Shown here: positions 1 through 15,790 of the stretch, piece by piece
How the letters are laid out: the number at the start of each line of letters is the position of its first letter
Position numbering within the stretch: position 1 is the stretch's first letter
NCBI RefSeq assembly: GCF_002234675.1
Contig: NC_019866.2
Span: 6,739,307-6,803,306 of the forward strand
Length of the DNA: 64,000 nt
Reading direction: 5' to 3'
DNA from: Oryzias latipes
Lineage: Eukaryota > Chordata > Actinopteri > Beloniformes > Adrianichthyidae
Position numbers and translations under genes: made by a program
Notes under the pieces: generated by a model
Databases searched by the model: none
What the model saw: the letters and a program-made list of their open reading frames with translations, nothing else
Told to the model about the DNA's origin: nothing

Positions 1-210
1 TGGAAACCTGCATGAAAGTTTTCAGAAGTTGACATATTTCAGTTCTGGGTAACGAATAATGTTTTATTTTGAAAGTGATTTTTTTTTTAACTAACTAGTT
101 TTGATCAGGCAGCGACTGCCATTTCCCATGATAGATTTTTTTTAAAAACTCTAAGCTAAAAGCAAAACTATTCAAAAAAACATGACGTAAAAGACAGAAA
201 TCTCACTCAC

Positions 211-4590
<4,380 letters not shown>

Positions 4591-5863
4591 GGTTAGTTGC
4601 TTTTTATTTTGCTAGCCTGTCTGCTAGCGAAATAATGAAAGCTAGCCCCCAGGTTACACCGATTTTCCCCTGACCAGCAGCGACAACAACAACCCGCTCG
4701 TTCCCGCTAACTGGCGTGCTGAATTCTTCTACGGATGTTCATGGGACAATGTTCACGCTCGGTGCTGCCCCCTAGTGTGTTGGAGTACAATACATTTTTT
4801 TTAAAGATGGTAATCTTCTCTTTCGAATTTGTTCTTTAAAAACAATTTATACCATTTTGGTTATAATCTTTTTGGGGCCATGCATTTTTTCCGGTTTGAT
4901 TTTTCTCGTCAAATCGATAAGCACGTTATATTTTGTGCCACAAAGTGACCACAAGTTTAATTAATTCAAACAAAGTTTAGTAAACCCATATAGGCACTAA
5001 GTTTTTTAACAGTATTTTACAATATTTTTTCATTGACATGATATGTGTTTCTTGACCAAGCAAACCTTACTACTACCATCAATAGTAATAATAAATCGTC
5101 ATAGGTTTTTGGTCCAACAAAACAGCATAGACAGATACACAAATTAGTTTCAGTAATCTTTTTTGACATGCATAAACATACATAAGTATAAAGAGGCTTA
5201 TTTTACAAGGATTGAGGAAAAAAAATATGTCATATAAGAAGAGATTAAAAACAAACCCAATGAATCGTTTATTCCAGAGTTTTAATGAATTGTAGAAAGT
5301 CCCATATACATTTGTAGCAAGTCTGCTCTGCTTATCATAAAAGTAATTAAAAAAAGACAAGTATAAATGATTGTAATAAGAAAAAATATATATATATTTT
5401 TTTAAATAAATGAGCTTTACAGTTCATTTAAACATACGAAAATATGCTTGAGGTTTTGCCCCAGCCTGGGAAGTTAGTCTGCACTTTTGTACCTGAACGC
5501 ACTGTGACGCAACTGCTTTCCTGAAATCTGATTGGATCAATCGACGCTGGGAATAGATACGCCATGTTGACATTTTCCGAAGCGACCACAAAATGTATTT
5601 TAGATATATATTTTATAATTAGTGTCAGGTTTCTCTGAAACTTTATTTTTAGACCTTGTATAATGTTGTTTTTAACGCTGTAAGAGAAATGTTGTAACAT
5701 TAACATCAGTGCGGAGTTGTGGTCGCTCACTGTTAGCACTGATAGCCGTTAGCTTGTGTTCTTCTGTCACCGGCGGAGCCCCTCATCAAGCTGTTTACCG
5801 GTTTCCACTCAGCTTAATTCTCTCTTTTACAGACTGACAGTGTTCCACAGCAGACACAGTTTG
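4591..5863. promoter_or_regulatory. divergent tubg1/retreg3 intergenic region
   Basis: 1.27 kb separating the start codons of tubg1 (-) and retreg3 (+). The stretch next to tubg1 (about 4560-4760) is less AT-rich than the rest and probably holds its 5' UTR and promoter; the retreg3 5' UTR probably covers about 5720-5863. 4790-5450 is AT-rich with no gene. A retreg3-frame open stretch extends upstream of the ATG but has no in-frame ATG, so it is treated as 5' UTR. Confidence 0.5.
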
Positions 5864-8800
5864 ATGGCGTACTCTGGAGCGATGGAAAGCGCCCCTATGG
5901 ACGATCGTCCCGCGTCTCAGAGTTCAAGCAATTGCCTTCGAAGTCGACCATTCTCCAGCGAAAGAGACGCCCGAGTTCGGGTCGTGAAAGCAGAACTTCA
6001 GTCCAAACTGGGGCCCTACGAGCCCGTTCTGACCTACCTGCAGTCTCTCCTGGTGTGGGAGAGACCACTTCACAGCGCCCTGTTCTTTCTTGCTGTAAAC
6101 ACGGCGTTCTGGTGAGTTTGACAAATAAATACACTTTTTTAGAAATTTGTTTGTGATCATTTTCCTGTAAGATAAACTTTAAAACAGGTGAAAATGACAG
6201 CAAAGCAAGTAGATGACAGTAAAAGTGTTGCAATTGTCAGTAAAACATCAAACAGGTGGTTCAATAGCTCCAAAACTTGTTTGATTTGAGATATTAGTCC
6301 AGTATTTTTCACAAAGGATGTGTTTTGCAACAGACAGGCTTGAGAACTGTAACCTAGACTCTATTCTGTTGAAATATGGATGTTGTGAATTGCTAACTTA
6401 AAAATCAAAAGGTTAAATCCAAGATTTGAGCAGTAGCTTAACATTTTAAATGTCAAATATCAGGGTTAAAGTGTGCAGATCTGGCACAAGTTTGGGGTCT
6501 GTTAGTGTTCATTCTTGTTTAATCAGAAATCTCTGGAAAAATCTTGTTTATGAACACGTTTTTGACACATCATTTCTATTATTTTTGTTTTTTATCATGT
6601 ACTCCATACTAAATATATCTTCGACCACGTTGAAAATGAATCTCTTAAATGATGAGTGTTTGGATTCTACATTGGAATAATAAAAGTAACCATGTTTCTT
6701 TAAAAACAAAAAGGGGTTTCCTTCCCAAAAAATATGCTCAAAAAACAACAAAAGGCTAATAGTTGTTGACCAGAAACGTCTTAATGGGATTAATCTGAGG
6801 ATTGGCAGAATCCTGCAGCATTGTTGTTGCCAACAATTCTGTGAAAACCTGAGATCTGAAATTAGAGCAACAGAGACTCGTGTTTAGATCCCAGGCAGTC
6901 TTACTCAGCCAAAAACAAAGAGCAGTTTTTTCTGTTTTGTAGCTTAACAACTAGTTCTTTCAGTGGTTTTGTCGTTGATTCAAAACTTTATTTATGGGAA
7001 ACCCCTCCTAACCAATGATCACTCCTTTTTTTTTTTTTTTACCATTAATTGAATTGTGCGCTTTTTTTTTCTTCTTTAAATTTGATTTAATTCTTTGCAT
7101 AGTCTTAAGGAAACAGGCAGCTAAAGCGCTGTTATTTGCATGCTTCCGGTTCCAGGTTTTTTGCCTTTACATCGATGCGTCTGCTGTTCATCCTGGCCTC
7201 TTCGCTTGCTGTCCTTGTGTCTTTTGACACCTGGAGGAATAAAATCTGGCCAAGGATTAGAGGTGTGTTTTTCTCTTCAAATTGTGGTTCTTTATATTCA
7301 GAATGTCCTTTTTTTATGCTTGTTAAAATCTATGTTTACTAAATGCGCGAGTGGAACATCAATCGGCAAACGATAAAGAAAGAAAATGACCAAACTACAG
7401 TTTGGGGAACTTTGGAATCTTTCTAATCCACGTGTCTTCATACCTCTCAGTTGTAACGCTTTGTTTCTTTGCTCTTTACAGTCAGAAAACTGGATGAATC
7501 TGAAAATGAAAGGTGTGTTTCTGTTATTTCTTCTGCAGCATTCATTGTTCGCTAAAGTGCTTCAGTCCAACATGTCTGTTTCCGCAGCTGGGCCTTGGTG
7601 CAGCCCGGCATCCTAAGTGTACCAGAGCTTTGCCATCACCTGGCAGAGGCCTGGGTCAGCGGATCAGTTCTCATGTGCTTCATGGTTCAATTCAAACAAC
7701 GAAACCCTGGCAATGTAAGGATTACCGCCCAGCACCATGTATTTAATCCTCTTATTCATGTGAACTGCTTCAGTTGATCCACCTGCATTCCCTCAATGAA
7801 TATTACATGGGTGACGTGCTGTGCAGGCAGTGACTTCTATCTCTGTGTTCTTCTCTGGAGCAGTTCTGCGTTCTGACCTGCGGGTTGTTCACCTGTTTGG
7901 CCGTGGTTGGGTGCTACATTTCTGGATTGGTACTGTCCTACGCTGCATGTGAGTCCGAGCAGTTTTACCGGTCCTAACTACCGGTCACGCCCTGCTGCTA
8001 CACTGTTGGCAGGAAACTCATTTTATGCCAAATGAAAAATATATGAGTGAAACCAGATCTGTGGGGCCCCGACACAAGGTTTGGCCTACGAAGTGATTAA
8101 AACAGGGAGGAGGAAGAGGAGGAGGAGGAGGAGGAGGAGAGGACAGGAATCTAAAGAGGTCAGGCGGACAGCAGGTTAATCTCCTAACCTGGAGCTGGTG
8201 TTAGACTGCAGAGGGCGGGCCAGTCCACAGCTGTCCGCCTGTCTGTATTCTCAAACCCAACATGTTTGTAGATCTTCATTGATTTTATAGAAAAAACAAA
8301 AGCAAAACACTTAAATATCACCATAAGTGTCATGACTTTCCTCCTCCCTCGTTGGCAGTGTTGGTCATCCTCCTGGCTCCTCTGGCAGCATACCATCGAG
8401 TCTTTCAGCATGCGTGCATGAAGTTGGAGCCAGTCCTGCAGCGGCTGGATTTCAGCATCCATGGATACATGATGTCAAAGCCCATCGATAATCAGTGTGA
8501 GTTTGACGCACACGTTTGTCTTTCAGATCTACGTTCACTGCATTGAACTGAAGTGACCCCATCTGACTGCTTCATTAAAAGCAGTTGATGCTTTACAATT
8601 TATGTTCTCCCTTTTAAAAAAAAAAGCATCTTTAAAGGTTTGTTTTGTTTGGACAAAGCTGGATATGGAAATCTGTTATTGCATTTACCAAAGCCGCCTT
8701 TTCTTTCACTGTTTCTAAGTTATCTAACGGCGGTGTACGTCTGTCTTTAGTCCTGCGAAGGTCCGTACGTGGTGCAGCCTCAGGTGAAGCCAGCGACAGC

Positions 8801-10041
8801 GAGGAAGAGTTAGCCGCTTTCTGCCCAACAGTAAGTCTGTTGGTTTCTATTGTCTGTCAGTGTTTGAGGCTGCTCTTGTGTAGGTTTTAGGCTATGTCAG
8901 CCCAAAGGAAAGGGATCCAATAATTTTTTTTTTCTTGACCAAATAAAAAAGACAGAGCTGAACTGCTGTGTACTAACTCTATGAAGAGACTGTTTGCTTT
9001 GATGAATGGCATGTGTGCTTTTCTGGACTACCTCATAGGACAGTGCAGGCAAATGGCAGATCTTTGACACCATTTCACAATGGTAGGATTTACACAGGGA
9101 AAAATGAGTTCGACAACAAACAGAAACTTGGAACGATCTATTAATCAACAAGTAGCAGCTTGTCTGCAAAGCCTCCTGTGTGCCAACTTTCTTTTTTTTA
9201 GGACAAAAAAAAGAAAATAAAAGAACCATAAATCTGTGTTTAGTATTTTAACGGAATCTCTTTGTTTCAGTTCGATGATGACGTTGTTGCTAAGGAGCTT
9301 GCTCTGACTGACTCTGAGCACTCGGATGCAGATGTGTCCTACACCGAGAACGGAACATTTAATCTTTCGCGTGGTCAGACCCCGCTCACTGAGGGTTCTG
9401 AGGGTAAGTTTGACAGAACAGTAGATTTACTTCTCCCCTTTTCCTGCTTTGCTATTTTCTCTGACATTATCTACTCGGGTTTTTGCTCAGATTTCGACAG
9501 ACACAGCGACGGGGAAGAATCCTTCGCTCAAGATCTTCCAGATTTCCCATCCATAAACCCGGACGCCACTCTGATGGATGACGACGATGACACCAGCATT
9601 GGGCTACCTAGTCTAGGTCCATCTGGACTCACCAGCCACAGGGCTTCAGTGCTGGATGTGGATTCTCATCTGGACTCAGACCAGGAAGATCTAGACAGCG
9701 AACCTTCTCTAAGCAGCCTGCCGTTGGCCTCAAGTCTGACTGGAGATTTGGCGGGGGTCATTGCGAGCAACATGATCCAGGCTGCACTGAGTGGCGCGAT
9801 GCAGCCTCGCCCTCACGTCACCCAGCGCAGACAAGGTCCCCCCAGGGCTGGGGCCCACCGCAGCTACCGCAAGCAGTCCAGCTCTGAGCTGGACACAGAC
9901 TGGGACGGGGAGGACTTTGAAATGCTTGATCAGTCCGAACTGAACCAGATGGATCCCCTCGCAGGGGGAGGAGGGGCCGCTGCTGGAGGAGAAAGTCACG
10001 GATCAAACTTCTTATCAAGTCTAATGGGTAAACCACAGTGA
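5864..10041 (+). CDS. retreg3: reticulophagy regulator 3 (FAM134C)
   Basis: ER-membrane protein with a reticulon-homology domain that curves ER membrane and links it to ATG8/LC3 for ER-phagy. Exons: 5864-6111, 7156-7262, 7482-7512, 7588-7714, 7864-7948, 8359-8496, 8751-8830, 9271-9403, 9491-10041; 1500 nt, 499 aa plus stop (human 466 aa). Hydrophobic hairpin segments lie at about residues 75-110 (exons 1-2) and 170-210 (exons 4-6), with the conserved WRNKIWP and SVPELCHHLAEAWVSG between them. Conserved family blocks follow: SDSEEELAAFCP, ALTDSEHSDAD, GTFNLSRGQTPLTEGSE, DLPDFPSIN. Near the C-terminus an acidic LC3-interacting motif DFEML (DWDGEDFEMLDQSEL) is intact. ATG 5864 is the first in-frame ATG; a second, 18 nt on at 5882, is also possible. 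Splice sites are all GT-AG. Confidence 0.97.
6112..7155. other. retreg3 intron 1, no gene seen
   Basis: AT-rich intron with poly-T runs near 7020-7080; no coding exon, RNA gene or clear transposon recognised. Confidence 0.5.
8105..8145 (+). repeat. GGA/AGG purine microsatellite in retreg3 intron 5
   Basis: Imperfect run of GAG/GGA triplets, purine-only on the plus strand, about 40 nt. Ordinary simple repeat. Confidence 0.8.
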
Positions 10042-12047
10042 GGCGCGTGCTGCTGGGGGCCCGTCTGCACGTGTGCAGCTTGATGGACAGTGCAGAATGA
10101 TGGGAGCTGCGAACTTCTAAGGAAGGAGACTTTAGGTTCCAGCAGCCCGGCCTCTAAACGCCATCAGTTTATCACTGTGAAGTATTTTTCTCCTCAAAAC
10201 TTTATCCTCGTGCTCTTCATCTCTAAAAGACAAAAAACAATCAGATGTAATGTAGGCTGAGCAATAGAAAACACAACAAAAAAAACATCTGATAAACCAG
10301 CATTTTTAAAAATTGTTCCATCCAATAATTAAAAACTTTCAATTTAGAAACATATTACACATTTTTTTTTAATTCAACAGGGATATCGAACATACACTAG
10401 GACGAAATACAACATTCCATTAGCTTGAACTGAGCCAGTTTGGTACTAACGTTGAAAATCAGCGTTTTAATGTCACAATGCAATAGATGGTAACCATTTG
10501 AGAACAAATTCTATACCTTTTCAGAAACTATTCATGGTGTGCCTCTGTCCTTGACTTGTTGGCATGACCTTTTGATAATGGATTTCTTTAATCAACTTCA
10601 TTTCAGTGATTTTAAATGCTGATCAGAGCAGTAGATTTAATAAAAAAAACTGTTCATTCAAGATTGAATTTAAACTTTTCTGAGTTTTATTTTACTACTG
10701 ACTGATAAACAAACCCGCAGAATCTTGTTGGAGCCAATTGATGGTACATACGTGTGTTGCAAGTTTGACCGTAATCCCTAAGAAAAGAGGCGCTTCTTTT
10801 TTATTTTAGGATTTTTTTCTTCTTCATTATTTTGCACTAATTCTCAGCTTTGTGTGTATTCTTTTTGGAGAAAAAAGATCTAAAAAAAAAATCCTTCAAT
10901 ATTTTTTCTGTCATGTTTTTAGGCGGCCCGAGCTTTTTTTTTAAAAGATGGAATAGAAATGTTCAGCTTCTGATATAAAAACTGTTTACAACTAGAATAA
11001 ATAAAATATAGGTCTCCTTTTTTATTTTGAAATTTAAAGTGACTTTTGTTCTGGTGGTCTATACATGGTTGAACCATGTCAGAATGTCAGTGTAGAACTT
11101 GAAAGAGGGAAAAATATTGAAACAATTTCAAGTATTATTAAGGCAATCAAGATTTTTCAAGTGGAAGACATGTTGCTCTCTGTTGTTTTTAAAATACTTG
11201 CTTAAAATATGGTGTAATGTTTGCTGGATCCATCTTTGGTTGAAGGACATAAGTTGTGCACTGGCTGAAATTTGCAGACATTTTAAGAATAATTAGTTTC
11301 GATTGGTTTATTTTGGTATAAATATTTTTCCTCTCAAGCTGATCTGTAAAGTCATTTCCTTGGTGGTAAGTCATACATTTTATGTGAACAGTATTGTATT
11401 TTCTTCTCAAATGTATCTGGTTTTGATATGTTTCGGAGTGAAAATTGTATTGAATAAAAATGTTTGCAGTTATTTCTGACTTTTGCTGTATATAAAAATA
11501 CTTTGTAGCTGAATTATTGAAATTCTGTCAACTAACCATTTTTATGGGTTTATGAGTGAACTGGAAAGGAGAAAAAGAAACCATAAAATAATGATTTTAA
11601 TCTAGGAACCTTTTTAAAACTACACTCTTCCTGTAGATTTTCTTTATTTAAAATCACGTTTCGTTGATATCCGTCCCAACGTCAACTTAAAAAAAATTTG
11701 ACAGTGGTAGGCGCCACCCACTTAAAACCTAAACAAGGGTAGATCGGAAACAAGCTGACACCTGCAATGACAGAGGTCTCACTTCGCCTGAATTTGAAAG
11801 CGCATAAAATCAAAAGATAGTCCGCAAAAATTGTAAGTGTATTATTTTGAGACTCAAACACTGTACAAGATGATACCTTTGTGTTATCAAATAAGTTTCC
11901 CCACAAAATTATAGCTATAATTTCATTTACATTAAAGTAGTTTTTTGCTTAAGCTAAGCATCTTTATATATAGTCGATCATCTCCATGACGCAAAATTCG
12001 CGCGAAACTTGATCGAGGAAGCTAAAGAGAAGCCAGCGTCGTTAAAG
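10042..12047. other. retreg3 3' UTR and psmc3ip upstream region
   Basis: AT-rich sequence after the retreg3 stop. AATAAA signals at 10996-11001 and 11453-11458 are the likeliest poly(A) signals, giving a 3' UTR of about 1-1.4 kb. From about 11900 to 12047 the sequence gains CpG (CGCGCGAAAC at about 11999), consistent with the psmc3ip promoter and 5' UTR. No open frame with coding character was seen. Confidence 0.5.
11453..11458 (+). terminator. candidate poly(A) signal for retreg3
   Basis: AATAAA about 1.4 kb after the stop codon, followed by a GT-rich stretch (TGTTTGCAGTTATTTC). The earlier signal at 10996 could be used instead or as well. Confidence 0.4.
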
Positions 12048-14294
12048 ATGAGCAAAAAGGATAACGGTAGGGCGAAAGTAATTAAAACGCTTTGGATGTT
12101 TTCGATTTGGTTAGGTTGGTGGATTACTGAACTAACTAGTTTAGTCGAAGCTCAGGAAATAGGTTAGAAAGCCTAGCTAACTTAGCCGACGCGTTAGCTA
12201 AACTTTCGCTAGTACTGTATATGATTCGTTTTTTGGCACAAACCACTGTTTTAGTTTTTTTTTTCCTTTTTCTTTTGCCTTTTCGTGGTGGAAGAATACA
12301 TCCAGCTCCTTCAGGAGATACCTGCTTATAATTGTTACATTATATGGAATAACTGTGGAAAAAAAGTTTCGTATAAAGAAGTGTTTCTTGAGAGATACGA
12401 TTTATTTCAGCAAGACATAGCATTAAGTTAACCTAAGAATAGCTTCCCTGAGTATTATAGGTATAGCAAGTATAATAATAGACCACGTAGCTGTAGCGTA
12501 CTAGGAAGTATACAAACTGAATACATCTGTATTGAAACATTTTAGGTTTAAAGTATATAGGAAACATTTTAAAAAGTAAACTTCAAGTATACTACCCTTA
12601 AATTTACTATTTTTTGCCATCACCTTTACCAAGAATTAAAAGTAAGTTCATTTATGTTTTATTTTTTCCATCATCTGAAGTTTTATATTATATTTAGTAA
12701 TTTGCCAAATTTTATCATTTTCTCGTGTGTTCAAAAAATGTGAAATACTTAATTAAATCTTTATTTAATCTACTATTTCAACATAAAACATTTGGTCTGC
12801 TATTCTAGCCACCTGACCCATCTGTGTTCATCCCCTTAGCAAAATGTAATCTATTTAAGTGTACTACAAGTTACTTGTCCTAAAAAGGAGGCAGTTGAAG
12901 TTTACTTTTTATTTACTATCTATATATTTTTTCAATTTAAAATGTTCCAATTTAATCTGAAGAAGTATTTAAGTTATTGTACTCTCTAAATTACATGTAC
13001 ATAGCCTACTTGCTAGACTTAAACTGAATTTCCTTTTAGTTCTTACATATCTTCAGTTCCCAGCATTCATAAATGCAACTTTGCTTGAAATGCTGATTTC
13101 CTGTATTCTGTAAGGTCTGTTTTTTGATGATGGGTCTTAAGTAAAGTTTGTAGGATGGGAAAGCCTCCGTGATGTTGTGGTTTCTTTTTTTGTCCTGTCC
13201 AGGTGCGACACTCATCCTTGCCTACCTGAATGAGAAGAACCGGCCCTACAGCGCGCAGGATGTCTTCTGTAACTTGCAGAAGCAGCATGGTTTGGGGAAA
13301 ACGGTGAGGAGGTGCTCCCATACATTTAGCTCCTGCTGTGTGTTTGCTTTTTGCCTAATGATGGACTGCATCTATTCGCTGTCAGGCTGTGGTCAAGGCC
13401 ATGGAGCTCCTGGCTCTGGAGGGGAAGATCAAGGAGAAAACCTACGGGAAGCAAAAGATCTACTTCGCAGATCAGGTTGGTTTTCTCTTCAGGGAATGCT
13501 TTGAGTTTTGTAAAAAGTTTGCAGAGTGCAACCATCTCTGCCCATCTTTCCCACAGTCTCAGTTCAAAGACGTGAACGATGCAGACCTGAAGGCAATGGA
13601 TCATGAGATCTCGGCTCTCTGTGCAGAGGTTCAGTCCGTCACACAAAGCTGCAGGGAGTTAGACGCAGGTGTTGATTCAGGACCCTGGGTGTATTTCTTT
13701 GAAGTTTTCTCACTTTACATTTACTTGTGATGTGTTTTAACAGAGCTGAAGGAGCTGAACAGTTCCCTCACAACAGAAGAAATGGTCGCCGAGATCCAGC
13801 AGCTGAAAACCGAATGCTCTGGGTACAGAGAGCGTTTGGAGAAGATCAAGTCGGCATCAAATCACGTCACACCCGAGGAGAAGGAGAAGGTACAAACCAA
13901 AGAAACTCCACGTCAACCCAAGACCCTCATGCATGTTTCCTCTACAGTCAAAGTCGTTTGCTTACAGGTTTACAAGGAGAGGGATGTTTACGTTAAAGAG
14001 TGGAGGAAGAGGAAGAGACTGGTAGGACATTGTTAATAAAAAAAGCATCGTCTTAAAGACATTTTTTATTAGGATAATGCAGCACAGAAAGGTTTTCCTT
14101 GGTTTCCATCAGGCTTCAGACATGATGGATGCAATCCTGGAGGGATATCCAAAGAGCAAAAAGGAATTCCTGGTAGGTAAACCGTCCAAAGATCTACTTT
14201 TTCAAGCCCTGAGGGCTCTAACTCTGTTTTTTTACAGGATGAAGTTGGAGTGGAGACTGATGAAGACTGTAAGGTGGTTTTTCCAAATACCTGA
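12048..14294 (+). CDS. psmc3ip: PSMC3-interacting protein / HOP2 homolog
   Basis: Nuclear partner of MND1 that stimulates RAD51/DMC1 strand invasion during meiotic recombination. Exons: 12048-12066, 13203-13303, 13386-13475, 13557-13668, 13744-13889, 13968-14021, 14113-14172, 14238-14294; 639 nt, 212 aa (human 217). The N-terminal winged helix is conserved (NEKNRPYSAQDVF, KIKEKTYGKQKIYFADQ), followed by a leucine-zipper coiled coil (ELKELNSSL, GYRERLEKIK, NHVTPEEKE) and the basic C-terminal part (EWRKRKRL, DAILEGYPKSKKEF, ETDED). First exon is only 19 nt (MSKKDN), typical of the gene. It is co-directional with retreg3 and convergent with mlx. All introns are GT-AG, the 1.1-kb first intron being the only long one. 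Confidence 0.97.
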
Positions 14295-14367
14295 GCAAAA
14301 GGATGGATTGTGAAGCTACTAAACTAGGAAAACAAATCTGATGTTTAATTTATAAATGTGGTTTTTG

Positions 14368-14373
14368 AATAAA
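14368..14373 (+). terminator. psmc3ip poly(A) signal
   Basis: AATAAA 74 nt downstream of the psmc3ip stop codon; a second lies near 14399. Short 3' UTR is inferred. Confidence 0.6.
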
Positions 14374-14878
14374 TAGTACATGTTTACTCAACATTAGAAT
14401 AAAAACAAGCCAATGTTATGGCATTTTTTAGTTGAAAATGAAAATAAAAACAACTATTTGTAGCACTTATGTGTCACTTTTCAGTTACGTTTTCGTGTTT
14501 CCATTTGAAAATGTGGCAAATTAAAAAAGGTTTGAATGTCCAGAAAGTTTAAGTCATTTGGTTCTAAAAGGGAGAACATGGTATTCTTCGCTTTTAGGTA
14601 TAGACCAAACTGGGAAAAATGAACCCTCAGCTGAGCCGACGTCATGCTTAGGACGACGTTTTAATGCCTGAACCCGAGATTTAAGTTTTCAAAAGCTTTG
14701 TTACAAACTGCTGCTATAGCATTTTATGCCTTTTTCTCTCCATTTCATCCATTTGGAAGTGTCAATTTACTGGCCATAGAAAGCACAATTCAACAAGACA
14801 AACGGATATTTTAATAAAATGCAGACATATTCAAATATCCCACCAACACAAATGTAATCAGACTTTTTGTAAAGTTGC

Positions 14879-14884
14879 TTTATT
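14879..14884 (-). terminator. candidate mlx poly(A) signal
   Basis: AATAAA on the minus strand about 0.9 kb after the mlx stop codon. Confidence 0.4.
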
Positions 14885-15790
14885 GCTTTGTGATTATACA
14901 ATATAACTGAAGTGGCCACAGATTTTAACTTAAAAATATCTGAAACAAAATTGATTAAAATTTCTTATTTTTTGTGGGGGGGAAAAAAAACACTTAAAAC
15001 CGGGAACTTACGAAATGATTTTAATGAAACGTCTGCAAACGGAATAATGAAAAGAAGGCAATTATAACCCAAATGGGTTGTATAAAACACATTCTGATCT
15101 GCTCAGAAATAAGGCTGAAAAATCCCTCGGTGATGAATTGTGGGGCATTTTTATCTGTTTTGTCCCAATTCAATTCACTATAATGAAGGTTTTTTTTCAT
15201 TGGTTTGTCAAAACTACATTTAAAATGTGAATTATTTCACATTAAAGTATTTTTTTAAAGGAAATCATGGGGAAGTGTCCCATGGCGTGCACTAAAAGCG
15301 CACATAAAAGCCTGCGATGACAAAGTAGTCAAACACTTTCACAACTCCGGAGTGATTCTGTGCTCCGAGCCTCAAACTCAGGCGTAACATGCGCATTCTC
15401 CACATGCAATAGTCCTCCACGTGCAGCAGAAACCACCGTTAAACAGTTTGGTGTGGACCATTAAAAAAACAAAGCTGGGGGCATGAAGACACAACTAGCT
15501 GCTTGCTACAATATTTGGCAGCATGTTGGGATCAACGCGGACATTTCCTCTAAAAACAAATGCTGCATTTCAGCTTATGAAAAGCTCAGAAACTACTTTC
15601 TTTCGCCGCTCGGTCAAACACACCTGGTCATCTCCGCTCCAACCTCCACGAGGCTTCTTGAAGGGGGAATCCTCCGGCAGCCCTGGAGTCCCGGAGGAGC
15701 TAGAGTGGGAATAACTGCAGCACAGCCTCGCTGAAAACGTTTTTTTTAGTCATCTTGAGAGTCTGTTTTGGGGAGTTAAAGTCTCTTTGA

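Larger units (their letters stand above)
14295..15790. other. convergent 3' UTRs of psmc3ip and mlx
   Basis: psmc3ip has AATAAA at 14368-14373, about 75 nt after its stop. mlx (-) has AATAAA at 14884-14879, giving a ~0.9-kb 3' UTR that includes a less AT-rich patch at about 15280-15735 with short open frames (see findings). No independent gene can be supported. Confidence 0.55.

Noticed and set aside
5756-5863. Upstream extension of the retreg3 frame
   Set aside because: It begins at a non-ATG codon and has no in-frame ATG before 5864; treated as 5' UTR.
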